DNA of 64,000 nucleotides from positions 1 to 64,000 of the forward strand of contig CACZHK010000019.1 in NCBI GenBank assembly GCA_902780915.1, read 5' to 3'. Both the position numbers and the translations under genes were made by a program. The stretch comes from Pseudoselenomonas ruminantium. Lineage in GTDB: Bacteria; Bacillota; Negativicutes; Selenomonadales; Selenomonadaceae. Shown here piece by piece: positions 54,391 through 63,208 of the stretch. Under the pieces are notes generated by a model that ran no database searches, was not told the DNA's origin, and was given only the letters and a program-made list of their open reading frames with translations. Position 1 is the stretch's first letter; every line of letters starts with the position of its first letter.

Positions 54391-55169
54391 ACCGTACGCC
54401 ATCCTCTCATGAGGGAAACCGCCCACCAGAACATCTGGGAGCCAGTGGGGAATTGCTGATTGGCCATCATCTTCCAGAAGCCGCGCACCAGGAAGAACAG
54501 GGAAGCCGCCGAGCTGATATCCAGCCAGCCCCCCGTATGATCTTTGATCCAGGCACTGAAAGAGCGCACGGTGTTCCTGAGGCTCCTGGTAATGGCTCCG
54601 GCATGTGCCTCTGATGGCGGCCATTCCCCCTTGGGAGGTGCAGGCGGCGCAGGAGGCAGGTTATCTTTGAAGACCCTCTCTCTCAGAGCCGAGGCCAGTT
54701 TGTCCATTTCCTCCTCATTGGCTTCCGTGGCCTCATAAGTAAAGAGGATGCTGCCCGTCACCGCATTGGCTTTCACTTCTTTTAGGAAAGGCAGGAAGGC
54801 GAGTTTCTCCAAGCTCTCCTCCAATCCCTTTTCAAAGGAAGCACGATAGCGGCGGCGGCCCGGCTGCTTGGAAACCAGCGCAAAGGGTTCTGCCGGCGGA
54901 GGACATACCGCCCTCTGCAGCCTGGCTCCGGCGCTCTTCATGCCTGCGCCCGCCTGCTTCATCATCTCAAGTCCGCCTTCCAAAAGGCCGGACTGGCCGC
55001 CGGAGCGTCCACGGCCGCCCATGCTGCCCAACATGCCGGTCATGCCGCCACGCCCCCCCATCATGCCCTTGGGACTGCCGGAGCCTCCCCCCACGAGCAT
55101 CTGGGCCAGGGCCTGGCCTGCTGCCATACCCATCATCAAACCTGTACCGGACATAGCCATTTGCTTCAT
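54387..55169 (-). CDS. Gly/Met-rich protein with HMA-like domain
   Basis: A 260-residue protein. Residues 1-75 are rich in Gly and Met (MSGTGLMMGMAAGQALAQML, SPKGMMGGRGGMTGMLGSMGG). An HMA_2-like domain follows (YRASFEKGLEESLEKLAFLP, VTGSILFTYEA) without metal-binding Cys. Next come a Pro-rich linker and a C-terminal hydrophobic part (SSAASLFFLVRGFWKMM). The start may be the fourth codon, ATG 55160, nine bases after AAGGGGAG. It overlaps both neighbours by four bases. It may be a structural membrane protein of the operon's product. Confidence 0.75.
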   Translation of the reverse strand: MKQMAMSGTGLMMGMAAGQALAQMLVGGGSGSPKGMMGGRGGMTGMLGSMGGRGRSGGQSGLLEGGLEMMKQAGAGMKSAGARLQRAVCPPPAEPFALVSKQPGRRRYRASFEKGLEESLEKLAFLPFLKEVKANAVTGSILFTYEATEANEEEMDKLASALRERVFKDNLPPAPPAPPKGEWPPSEAHAGAITRSLRNTVRSFSAWIKDHTGGWLDISSAASLFFLVRGFWKMMANQQFPTGSQMFWWAVSLMRGWRTV

Positions 55170-55465
55170 CTCCCCTTTGCATGCGTCATGATATAAGCTT
55201 CTACTTTCGCCAGTTCAGCATTGGCCCTGAGGCGCTCCGGCACGTACTTTATGAGGATAGAGCCGGTAGCGGTGCTGGTCTCCACCGAGTCAATCTCCGC
55301 AAAGGACAGGAGCTGGGACCTCACTTCATGTTCCAGGCTCATATTGCCTATGAGATTTTTGGAGCGCAGCCGCACCCTGCCCGGCAGGTAAGACGCTATT
55401 TCCACCGAGCGGATGAACAGATCCAGCTTGCTGGTCGGGATCTGCATGTTCCCCAACAGATTCAA
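55166..55465 (-). CDS. Small HMA_2-like protein
   Basis: A 99-residue protein with EIASYLPGRVRLRSKNLIGN, then IDSVETSTATGSILIKYVPE. This is the beta-alpha-beta layout of HMA_2 proteins, lacking CxxC. The shared TGSIL motif with the next gene suggests they are related. The start is TTG at 55465, eight bases after GGGAGG. Confidence 0.75.
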   Translation of the reverse strand: MNLLGNMQIPTSKLDLFIRSVEIASYLPGRVRLRSKNLIGNMSLEHEVRSQLLSFAEIDSVETSTATGSILIKYVPERLRANAELAKVEAYIMTHAKGR

Positions 55466-55543
55466 GAAAACTTCCTCCCTCTCACATAGAAGAAAAGACT
55501 GCCAGGGCGAAGCCGATGGCAGTCTCCGAACACGAACAGGAAA

Positions 55544-55750
55544 TTATTTCTGCTTAGCTTCCTGAGCAGCGATAAGGTCCTCCAGCTCTTCCTTCTGGCG
55601 CTGGAGCTCTGCCAAGGGCAGCTCGCCTGCGGGAGCAGCCTGCTGCAGGGCAGCCATCTGCTGCTCACGCTCCTGCATGAAGCGATAGCCAAAGATGCCG
55701 GCTACGGCACCAACTGCGAGACCAATCCAAAAATCTGTTTTCTGGAACAT
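55544..55750 (-). CDS. Small membrane protein with coiled coil
   Basis: A 68-residue protein: one membrane helix (residues 7-24, FWIGLAVGAVAGIFGYRF), then an Ala/Gln-rich and Glu-rich coiled coil (LQRQKEELEDLIAAQEAKQ). GAGGAGG precedes ATG. It is the first gene behind the iron-box-like promoter and is separated from the next by 78 bases. Confidence 0.7.
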   Translation of the reverse strand: MFQKTDFWIGLAVGAVAGIFGYRFMQEREQQMAALQQAAPAGELPLAELQRQKEELEDLIAAQEAKQK

Positions 55751-55812
55751 AAAATATCCTCCTCATGTAAAACTCTCAAGCCAGGCTGAACACGACCTAA
55801 CTGACTGTTCTC

Positions 55813-55857
55813 ATTATACTGCGAATGATAACATCTGTCAATAATAAACGATAATCA
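55813..55857 (-). promoter_or_regulatory. Consensus promoter with candidate Fur-type boxes
   Basis: TTGACA (55836-55841), 17 nt, TATAAT (55813-55818): perfect hexamers. GATAAT-like units occur in the spacer (GAATGATAACATC, 55822-55834) and just upstream (AATAATAAACGATAATCA, 55840-55857), as in Fur boxes. Iron repression is therefore likely but not shown. Confidence 0.7.
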
Positions 55858-56112
55858 ACCTCGCTCAAAAACATACTTACAGTATAAAGTATAACATAAA
55901 TTATATAGTAAAGAAAGGTCTGACAGTCAATTAGAAGTAATTATCAGACATATTTGCTATTGATTATTATTTATCGACAAGCAAAAATTTTCTCACTCAG
56001 CAGGAATGCCCCGCTATTGGTGGAATTTTTACTGTATGAAACATTGAGCAAAGCACTTCTGGCCGCAATTTCTTAGATTGACATATCAGCGCAGAGCATG
56101 GGAGGTAAATTT
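55858..56112. other. AT-rich intergenic region between divergent genes
   Basis: No gene is seen. An imperfect hairpin has arms GTCTGA (55919-55924) and TCAGAC (55944-55949). I find no convincing promoter for the plus-strand gene that follows. Confidence 0.5.
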
Positions 56113-57642
56113 ATGTTTTGGAACAGGAAAGAAACCACCTCAGACAACGGATTGGCTGATTTTGCAAAACAGGTAAAGGATTTTCGCATAGACAAGTCGG
56201 ACCTGGCGGGCAGCCTGCTGATTCCCAATAACAGCCTCCCCAGCGACCCCCAGCTGCGGGAACTGGCCCAGGGCATGAACAGCCGCATCCAGGCAGCCCT
56301 TGATCACATAGCTGCAGAAACCGGTAAGCTGCGTCTAACCAACAAAATCATCCACTCCGGCCCGTGGTACATCAACTTTGACACCAGCAATGAAATCACG
56401 AAAGTACACTGGAGCAATGATTTCAGGCGCATGATAGGCTATCATGACCTGTCAGACTTCCCCAACACCCTGGACTCCTGGGTAAGCAAGCTTCACCCTG
56501 AGGACAAGGAACACACGCTGGATGCCTTCGGGGCCGCCGTTGCCGACAGGAGCAATCAGAGGAAATACGATGTGCAATACCGGCTCAAGGTGGCTTCTGG
56601 CGAGTACCGCTGGTTCCGGGCAGCAGGAGAGATCTCCCGGCGGGCCGATGGCACGGCGAAGATGTTTTTGGGCATATTTGTGGACATCACTCGGCAAAAA
56701 GAACAAGAAACCCAGCTTGAGATCGCCACCCAGCGCCATGAGGCCATTGATGCCACGCTGTCAGAAGGCTCCTGGAGCATGAATGTAGTTGGCAAGGATC
56801 CTGCCAATCCCTCCAATATGTTTTGGTGGAGCGACCAGTTCCGCAGGCTCCTGGGCTACCGTGATGAATCGGACTTCCCCAATGTGCTCAGTTCCTGGAG
56901 CGACAAGCTGCACCCTGAGGACAAGCAGATGGCACTGGATGCCTTCTCAGCCCATGTGAATGACTATAGCGGCATGACCCCCTATGATCTGGAGTACAGG
57001 CTCCAGCACAAGAATGGCAGTTACCGCTGGTTCCATGCCGTAGGCCAGACCGTGCGCGAGAGCGACGGCACTCCCATCGTAGTGGCCGGTTCTGTCCTGG
57101 ACATCACGGAAAACAAGGAAAATAAAGAACGCTACGAGAGAGAGATGGGCGGCAATCTGCAGCAGCTCCTGGAGAGCATCGCCGCCATTTCCGAGACGGT
57201 GAACAACACCACGGAATCCATGCAGCATGTGGCCCATCAGCAGACGGAAATAGCCGATGCCTCCAAGGAGATACAAGAAACCGTGGCCAAGACCCTGGAA
57301 ATCATTGACATCATCCAGGGCATTTCCAGCCAGACCAACCTCCTGTCCCTGAATGCCTCCATTGAGGCTGCCAGAGCAGGCGAAGCAGGCCGCGGCTTTG
57401 CGGTGGTGGCCGATGAGGTCAGGAAACTGGCCACAGACACAGGAGAAACCAGCGAGAAAATCTCTACGGGCCTCAGCTCCATGAGCAGCATCATCAACGC
57501 GGTGATTGAAAGGATCATGGATATCAACGAAAAGATGATAGGACAGAGCGCCAATATGCAAGAGATCAATGCTTCCGTAGAAGAACTGCATGCCCTTTCC
57601 CTGCAGATCAGCGAAATCTCCAATAACCTTTATGCCAAATAA
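56113..57642 (+). CDS. Cytoplasmic PAS-PAS methyl-accepting chemotaxis protein
   Basis: A 509-residue protein without membrane segments. Two tandem PAS_3-type domains (about residues 75-205 and 215-335) share WS-x2-FRR-x-x-GY ... SDFPN ... KLHPEDK and YRWF. A short MCP signalling hairpin follows, with the tip [23 protein letters not shown] near residue 425. It probably senses a soluble or bound signal (heme, flavin or redox) and talks to CheA/CheW. ATG 56113 is preceded by GGGAGG; the frame opens five codons earlier. Confidence 0.88.
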   Translation: MFWNRKETTSDNGLADFAKQVKDFRIDKSDLAGSLLIPNNSLPSDPQLRELAQGMNSRIQAALDHIAAETGKLRLTNKIIHSGPWYINFDTSNEITKVHWSNDFRRMIGYHDLSDFPNTLDSWVSKLHPEDKEHTLDAFGAAVADRSNQRKYDVQYRLKVASGEYRWFRAAGEISRRADGTAKMFLGIFVDITRQKEQETQLEIATQRHEAIDATLSEGSWSMNVVGKDPANPSNMFWWSDQFRRLLGYRDESDFPNVLSSWSDKLHPEDKQMALDAFSAHVNDYSGMTPYDLEYRLQHKNGSYRWFHAVGQTVRESDGTPIVVAGSVLDITENKENKERYEREMGGNLQQLLESIAAISETVNNTTESMQHVAHQQTEIADASKEIQETVAKTLEIIDIIQGISSQTNLLSLNASIEAARAGEAGRGFAVVADEVRKLATDTGETSEKISTGLSSMSSIINAVIERIMDINEKMIGQSANMQEINASVEELHALSLQISEISNNLYAK

Positions 57643-57655
57643 ACAGTAACCCGCC

Positions 57656-57687
57656 AAAAGGCTGCTACAAAAAAGTAGCAGCCTTTT
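57656..57687 (+). terminator. Terminator of the PAS-MCP gene
   Basis: AAAAGGCTGCTAC and GTAGCAGCCTTTT are perfect 13-bp arms around an A-rich loop, ending in a T-run, 13 bases past the stop. Confidence 0.93.
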
Positions 57688-57741
57688 TCATATAGCTGAA
57701 AATTTGCAAATAAAAGCAAGATTTCTTCATCTTCGAAATTA

Positions 57742-57770
57742 TTGACCATAACCGGGGGTTATGATAATAT
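57742..57770 (+). promoter_or_regulatory. Promoter with palindromic spacer for the gntP-like gene
   Basis: TTGACC (57742-57747), 17 nt, TAATAT (57765-57770). The spacer holds CATAACC-GGG-GGTTATG (57747-57763), a perfect seven-bp inverted repeat suited to a repressor or a MerR-type activator. Confidence 0.6.
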
Positions 57771-57810
57771 AGGTATGCTTTTACAACACCATTTTCAGGA
57801 GGAGATTCCC

Positions 57811-59223
57811 TTGGCAACCATTGCAATGGCAGCTGCGCTCATAGGGCTTATGCTCTGCGCTTACCGCGGCTGCTCCATCATCCTGGTCGCACCGTTCTTC
57901 GCGGTTGTGGCCGCCCTGGGCAGCCAGCATTATGGCCTGCCCATTTTCAGTGAGCTTTACATGACCAAACTGGCCGAATATGTAAAGACCTATTACCCTA
58001 TCTTCCTTTTCGGCGCCGTCTTCGCCAAGCTTATGGAGAAGGGCGGCCTGGCCTCTGCCGTGGCTGCCAAGATCGTCAGCGCCCTGGGAGAGGAACGGGC
58101 CATCCTGGCAGTCATCTTAGGCTGCGGCGCCCTCACCTACGGCGGCCTGTCCGTCTTCGTGGTGGCCTTCGTCATGTACCCCTTCGGGGCTGTGATCTTC
58201 CGTCAGGCTGACATTCCCAAAAGGCTCCTGCCTGCCACCCTGTGGATAGGCATCTTTTCCTTTGCCATGGTTGCCATGCCCGGCACCCCGCAGATCCAGA
58301 ACATCATCCCCGCTGCCTACTTCGAGACATCCTCCTGGTCAGGCATCGGCATCGGACTCTTTGCCACCATCATCTTCATGGCCATGGGCTGGGGCTGGCT
58401 CACCTACCGCATGAAGAAGCTGAAAGAAGCCGGGGAGGGCTACGGCGCTCATGCGGACCGTCAGGGCGGCCAGGGCAAGGCCACAGTCAGCTGGCAGCTG
58501 GCCATGTTGCCTCTGGCACTGGTTGTCATCATCAATGTCATCCTCTCCAACCCCTTTGCCTGGGATTGGGGTTTCCACTGGGCTGAGGATATGCTGGAGT
58601 CCCTTTCCGGCATGAAGCTCACCCTCATCGCCGCCAACATAGGCAAGGTATCCGCCATCTGGTCCATTTCCATCGCCCTCATCGTCAGCAGCATAGCCGC
58701 AGCCTGGATCGGCCGGAAAAGGCTCAAAGCCACAGATGGCTTCCTGAAGCCCGTCAACTTTGCAGCTGTGTCCTCCGGCACCGCTGCCCTCAACGTGGCC
58801 TCCGGCTTTGCTTTTGGCTGCGTGCTGGTGGCCATGCCGGGCTTTGGACCCATCAAGGATGCCCTGCTGGGACTTTCCGACTCCAGCGGCCCCCTGCTTT
58901 CCGCCGTGCTGGCCACCAACATCATGTGCGGCATCACCGGCTCTGCCTCCGGCGGCCTCACCATCGCCCTGTCTGCCTTTGGCGAGCAGTGGGCACAGGC
59001 AGCCGTCGCCCAGGGCATTCCCCTGGAGGTAATGCACCGCATCGTGGCCATCGCCTCTGTGGGCATCGACCCTGTGCCCCACTGCGGCGCCCTGGTGACC
59101 CTCCTGGCCATCTGCGGTCTCACCCACAAGCAGTCCTACTTCGACATCGTGGTGCTGCTTTTCATGAAGTTCACCGTACCTTTCCTGTGCATAGCTTTCT
59201 ATATGCTCACAGGCATTGTCTAA
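57811..59223 (+). CDS. GntP-family permease
   Basis: A 470-residue, 12-or-more-helix transporter of the gluconate:proton symporter (GntP) family: FAKLMEKGGLASAVAAKIVSALG, GCGALTYGGLSVFVVAFVMYP, MPGTPQIQNIIPAAYF, and TNIMCGITGSASGGLTIALSAFG near the C-terminus. Members take up gluconate, hydroxybutyrate or similar acids; the substrate is unknown. I chose TTG 57811, directly in the frame and spaced six to nine bases after AGGAGGAG. The open frame begins 23 codons earlier. Confidence 0.88.
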   Translation: MATIAMAAALIGLMLCAYRGCSIILVAPFFAVVAALGSQHYGLPIFSELYMTKLAEYVKTYYPIFLFGAVFAKLMEKGGLASAVAAKIVSALGEERAILAVILGCGALTYGGLSVFVVAFVMYPFGAVIFRQADIPKRLLPATLWIGIFSFAMVAMPGTPQIQNIIPAAYFETSSWSGIGIGLFATIIFMAMGWGWLTYRMKKLKEAGEGYGAHADRQGGQGKATVSWQLAMLPLALVVIINVILSNPFAWDWGFHWAEDMLESLSGMKLTLIAANIGKVSAIWSISIALIVSSIAAAWIGRKRLKATDGFLKPVNFAAVSSGTAALNVASGFAFGCVLVAMPGFGPIKDALLGLSDSSGPLLSAVLATNIMCGITGSASGGLTIALSAFGEQWAQAAVAQGIPLEVMHRIVAIASVGIDPVPHCGALVTLLAICGLTHKQSYFDIVVLLFMKFTVPFLCIAFYMLTGIV

Positions 59224-59268
59224 GATAAAGATGTATGAGCAAAAATACCCCAGAAAGGATTGATTCCT

Positions 59269-60549
59269 ATGGATAACGAAACTCTGCTCCGCAGGATGGA
59301 AGCCTTCGACCCTGAGCTTTCGGATCTTTTGCTTTCCGCTCTGGACCGCCAGTGCTCCACCCTGTCCCTGATACCTACCGCCAACGCCGTTTCCCCCTTC
59401 TCTGCCTATCTGAAGGGCAGTGTCCTGGGCAACGACTTCATGGATCATCACGCCATCGAGCGCCGCAGCCGTCTGGAGAAGATGGCCTGCCAGCGAGTCA
59501 GCCAGCTCTTTCACAGCGGCCATGCCATCGTCCGCATTGGCAATCCCGTGGCAGCCGCCCGTGTAGTCTTCTACGCCCTGGCTCAGCCGGACAGCACCAT
59601 CCTCTCCTTCAACCTCCGCAAGCAGGAGCACTGCACAGGTGACTGGATGACCTACAACTTTGTGAAATTCAGCCTGGAGCCTGATACGCTCAAGATTGAC
59701 TACGAGAAGGTGCGGCAGCTGGCTCTCAGCCACAAGCCCCGCATCATCATCTACTCCCCGGTGAACTATCCTCAGAATGCAGAGTATGAAAAGTTCCGCA
59801 AGATTGCCGATGAGGCAGGTGCCTACCTCTGGGTTGATATCGGACAGAACGCAGGCCTGGTGGCCACGGGGCTTATGCCGTCCCCTGTTCCCTATGCGGA
59901 TGTGGTAACCTTCGGCGCCAGCGACGCCCTCCACGGCCCCCAGAACGGCATCATCCTCTCCAGCGCCCAGCTGGCTCCCGTACTGGACCAGGCGGTTATC
60001 GACACGGGCCACGTTTCCCTGAAGAAAAATGTCCTGGCCGCTCTGGCCATCACTTTCCAGGAAGCCGCCGCCGAAGAATTCACAGCCTACTGCGAGCAGA
60101 CCCTCAAAAACGCCAGAGCCCTGGAAAAAGGCCTGCGGGAGGCAGGGATAAGTACCCTCTGCGGCCCCACCGCCAATCATCTGGTGCTGGCCCAGCTACG
60201 GGCAGGCATTGACGGCGATAGGCTCACGGACAATCTGGCTGTAGCAGGTCTCATGGTGAAGCCCGAGCAGCTCCTCACCTCCGGTGACCTCAGCTTCTCG
60301 GTACTGCGCCTCTCCAGCCTTGACCCCACTACCCGCTCCCTGAAGGAAAAGGATATGTTCAAGGTTGGCACTGCCCTGGGCAACTTCATCAATTCCGCCC
60401 AGAGCAGCGCAGACATCGATGCCATGGCCAAAGTCATCAAAAAGATTGTCGATGGCCGCCCCCTCTTCTCCGAAGAATGGCTCCCGGATGCGGAAGCAGA
60501 CGACAGCCAGCCGGATATGATGGAAAAAATGATATACTGGAATATCTGA
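59269..60549 (+). CDS. SHMT homologue lacking the PLP lysine
   Basis: A 426-residue protein clearly derived from serine hydroxymethyltransferase (GlyA): LIPTANAVSPF for LIASENFVSP, IDYEKVRQLALSHKPRIII, VDIGQNAGLVATGLMPSPVPYADVVT. The active-site THKTLRGPRGG reads ASDALHGPQNG, so the Schiff-base Lys is Asp219 (codon 59923-59925), and VDMAH has become VDIGQ. It should not do normal SHMT chemistry. It follows the GntP-like gene by 45 bases, probably as one operon. The frame is intact, so it is likely a repurposed protein, not decay. Confidence 0.85.
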   Translation: MDNETLLRRMEAFDPELSDLLLSALDRQCSTLSLIPTANAVSPFSAYLKGSVLGNDFMDHHAIERRSRLEKMACQRVSQLFHSGHAIVRIGNPVAAARVVFYALAQPDSTILSFNLRKQEHCTGDWMTYNFVKFSLEPDTLKIDYEKVRQLALSHKPRIIIYSPVNYPQNAEYEKFRKIADEAGAYLWVDIGQNAGLVATGLMPSPVPYADVVTFGASDALHGPQNGIILSSAQLAPVLDQAVIDTGHVSLKKNVLAALAITFQEAAAEEFTAYCEQTLKNARALEKGLREAGISTLCGPTANHLVLAQLRAGIDGDRLTDNLAVAGLMVKPEQLLTSGDLSFSVLRLSSLDPTTRSLKEKDMFKVGTALGNFINSAQSSADIDAMAKVIKKIVDGRPLFSEEWLPDAEADDSQPDMMEKMIYWNI

Positions 60550-60555
60550 TGCGGC

Positions 60556-60600
60556 AAAAACGCCTCTCTGTGATGCCAAAAACACAGAAAGGCGTTTTTT
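60556..60600 (+). terminator. Terminator of the gntP/SHMT-like operon
   Basis: AAAAACGCCT plus TCTGTG pairs with CACAGA and AGGCGTTTTT, then a T6 tail, seven bases past the stop. Confidence 0.9.
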
Positions 60601-60695
60601 CGTCCCTGGCTTCACAAAATTTCGGGAGCGACATTTCTTTTCAGTGGCGTTATAATTGGTAGCATCAGAAAAAATAAGCAGGAGACACATTGGAT

Positions 60696-61919
60696 ATGCA
60701 AATAGCCGGAATTATTGCCGAGTATAACCCCTTCCACTTCGGCCATGCCTTCCAAATAGCGGAAATCCGAAAAACCTTGCCTGACGCGGGAATAGTAGCT
60801 GTGATCAGCGGCAGCCTGACACAGCGGGGCACCCCGGCCCTGCTGGATAAGTGGGAACGTGCCCGTCTTGCGGTGCAGGGCGGCTGCGACCTGGTCCTGG
60901 AGCTGCCCTTCGCCTTTGCCTGCCGCAGTGCCCAGGATTTTGCCCGCGGAGGCGTGAAGCTGCTCGAACGGCTGGGGATTGTCCACACACTTGCCTTCGG
61001 TGCGGAAACTGACAGCCTTGAATTGCTGTCAAAGGCTGCCAAAGACATAGACAGTCCTGCCTTCCAGCAGCAGCTCCACAGGGAAATTGCGAATGGACTT
61101 GCTTACGCTTCTGCCGTAGAAAAAATACTTGCACAAGAAAATCAAGCTTCTTTCATAAGAAAACCAAACAATATCCTGGCCTTGGAATATCTGCGCGCCC
61201 TGAATGATGCCCCCACCCTCTCTCCCCTGCTGATACAGCGTCAGGGAGCAGACTATCACAGCACTGACCTCAAAGCTCCCCTGCCCAGCGCCTCGGCTTT
61301 GCGGCTGGCCCTGTATGAAGGCCGGCTGAATGAAAAAGAGGCCAAGCTTTCTGCCCCTCCTGCCACTGCTGAAAGGCTGCTGGAGCTAAGGGCAGAGGAA
61401 CTGCCTCAGATGGAAAGGCTCTACCCGGCCCTTCAGCTTGCCCTCTTGCGGCAAAGCACAGAAGGGCTAAGAAATAGTTATGGCATGGAGGAAGGACTGG
61501 AAAATCGTTTGCGGAAAGCAGCAGCCGCCCCCTGCTATGAAGCTTTCATCCAAAGAGCTGTCAGCCGCCGCTATCCAGCCACCAGGCTACGGCGACTTTC
61601 CCTGTACCTGCTGCTGGCTCTGAACAGGAAAACGGCAGCAACCTTTGACAGTTCAGGCCCCCTCTACGCCCGCCTGCTGGCAGCAGGACCAAGGGGCATG
61701 GAGATGCTCAAGATCCTCAAAATCAAAAGTTCCCTCCCCCTGATTGCCAAGACCTCCCAATTCCTTGACAGCAAGCAGCGCCAAAAAAATCTGCCGGAGC
61801 TCACGCCCCTGCAGCAGATGCTCTCCTTCGACACCTGGGCCACGGAACTGAGGGAACTGGCCCTGACTTGTTCCAAAGCCATAAATGATTTCAATCAATC
61901 GCCTATTTTCTTCAGATGA
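60696..61919 (+). CDS. tmcAL: tRNA(Met) cytidine acetate ligase TmcAL
   Basis: A 407-residue enzyme (formerly YlbM) that makes N4-acetylcytidine at position 34 of elongator tRNA-Met from acetate and ATP. The start GIIAEYNPFHFGHAFQI holds the nucleotidyl-transferase HxGH motif; SGSLTQRGTPALLDKWERA and KPNNILALEYL follow. ATG 60696 is chosen to match family N-termini; an in-frame TTG two codons upstream (60690) lies four bases after AGGAGA and is an alternative. Confidence 0.93.
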   Translation: MQIAGIIAEYNPFHFGHAFQIAEIRKTLPDAGIVAVISGSLTQRGTPALLDKWERARLAVQGGCDLVLELPFAFACRSAQDFARGGVKLLERLGIVHTLAFGAETDSLELLSKAAKDIDSPAFQQQLHREIANGLAYASAVEKILAQENQASFIRKPNNILALEYLRALNDAPTLSPLLIQRQGADYHSTDLKAPLPSASALRLALYEGRLNEKEAKLSAPPATAERLLELRAEELPQMERLYPALQLALLRQSTEGLRNSYGMEEGLENRLRKAAAAPCYEAFIQRAVSRRYPATRLRRLSLYLLLALNRKTAATFDSSGPLYARLLAAGPRGMEMLKILKIKSSLPLIAKTSQFLDSKQRQKNLPELTPLQQMLSFDTWATELRELALTCSKAINDFNQSPIFFR

Positions 61920-61936
61920 AAGAAAGGAGCTTTCTT

Positions 61937-63193
61937 ATGTCTTTCGATGCCCATGATTTGGACTTAAATGAACTCATTGTCTGCCGCAATCTCCTGGCAG
62001 ATGAGGTAATAGGCCATATTGCCGATCCTGCCGCCACTCCCGAGGAATTCCGCAGCGAGGCTGCCGCCTGCACTGCCAGGCTCATCCAGCTGGCCGAAAC
62101 CCAGGGGCTGGGAGGAAATCTCCTCCGCACCTACCTGCTCTATCTGCTGGTGCATGAGAAGAATCTGGCGGCCCAGGCAGTGGAGGAATTCGCCCAGGAG
62201 GGACAGATCGGCGGCAGCCTCCTCAGTGCCTTTATCCACGACCTCACCATCCTCCTGCCCCTGCTGGAACTGCCTGCCAGTACCTTCCTCACTCTGCCCC
62301 TGCTGGACGAGTACCAGCCTACCAGGGGGCAGGCCAGCGAAGCCTCTGCCGCCCTGCAGGAACTCACCAAAGATGCCCATGAGGCCAAGGACTACGCCAT
62401 CGCCCTCTTGACATATTACCGCTGCTACGGCTATGGAGAAATCGCCTCCTATCGGGCCTTCCGCTGGGATGACAAGGCCCATCTGCTGGTGGGCATACGC
62501 CATTTCGAGGGTCAGCGGCTCTCCGACCTCATTGGCTATGCCCATCAGAAGGAACTGCTGACCGGCAACACGGAAGCCTTCGTGGCAGGCCGCCCCGCCA
62601 ACAACTGCCTGCTGGTGGGCGCGCGTGGCACCGGCAAGTCCTCCGCCGTCAAGGCTCTGGCCAACGAATACTACAGCCAGGGCCTGCGCCTGGTGCAGCT
62701 CACCAAGCGCCAGCTGCGCAGCCTGCCGGAGCTGATGGAAACCCTCCGCAGCTTTGCCAGCAAGCGCTTCATCATCTTCCTGGACGACCTTTCTTTCGAG
62801 GAATCAGATGCAGAGTACAAGTCCCTCAAATCCGCCATCGAGGGCGGTGTGGAGGCCCGCCCGGAAAATGTCCTCATCTACGCCACCTCCAACCGCCGCC
62901 ACCTGATCCGTGAGACCTGGCGTGACCGCCTGGACGAGCAGGACGAACTTTACAAGAAGGACAGCATGAACGAAACCATCTCCCTCTCCGACCGCTTCGG
63001 CCTCATCATCCAGTACTACGCTCCCAATCAGGAAGAATATCTGGCCATCATCGCCCACATGCTGAAAAAACAGGGCATCGAGCTGACCGCCGAAGACCTG
63101 CGCATCGAAGGCCTGCGCTGGGAAATGGCCCACAGCGGCAGAAGCGGCAGGACGGCAGAGCAGTTTGTGCGGCATTATTTAGGAAAGAATTGA
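61937..63193 (+). CDS. DUF815 family AAA+ ATPase
   Basis: A 418-residue protein. The helical N-terminal half is followed by an ATPase with Walker A GARGTGKSSAVKAL near residue 227, Walker B FIIFLDDLSFEE, and LIYATSNRRHLIRETWRDR, which are DUF815 hallmarks. The function of the family is unknown. AGGAG lies seven bases before ATG 61937. It sits between tmcAL (17-base gap) and hsdM (15-base gap). Confidence 0.9.
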   Translation: MSFDAHDLDLNELIVCRNLLADEVIGHIADPAATPEEFRSEAAACTARLIQLAETQGLGGNLLRTYLLYLLVHEKNLAAQAVEEFAQEGQIGGSLLSAFIHDLTILLPLLELPASTFLTLPLLDEYQPTRGQASEASAALQELTKDAHEAKDYAIALLTYYRCYGYGEIASYRAFRWDDKAHLLVGIRHFEGQRLSDLIGYAHQKELLTGNTEAFVAGRPANNCLLVGARGTGKSSAVKALANEYYSQGLRLVQLTKRQLRSLPELMETLRSFASKRFIIFLDDLSFEESDAEYKSLKSAIEGGVEARPENVLIYATSNRRHLIRETWRDRLDEQDELYKKDSMNETISLSDRFGLIIQYYAPNQEEYLAIIAHMLKKQGIELTAEDLRIEGLRWEMAHSGRSGRTAEQFVRHYLGKN

Positions 63194-63208
63194 AAAGAGG
63201 AATAAGAT

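Noticed and set aside
54391..54624. 78-codon N-terminal extension of the P1B ATPase.
   Set aside because: It overlaps the upstream HMA-like gene in another frame; ATG 54390 is coupled to that gene's stop.
58339..60180. 613-codon minus-strand frame opposite the gntP-like and SHMT-like genes.
   Set aside because: It spans two well-supported plus-strand genes and shows no recognisable domain.
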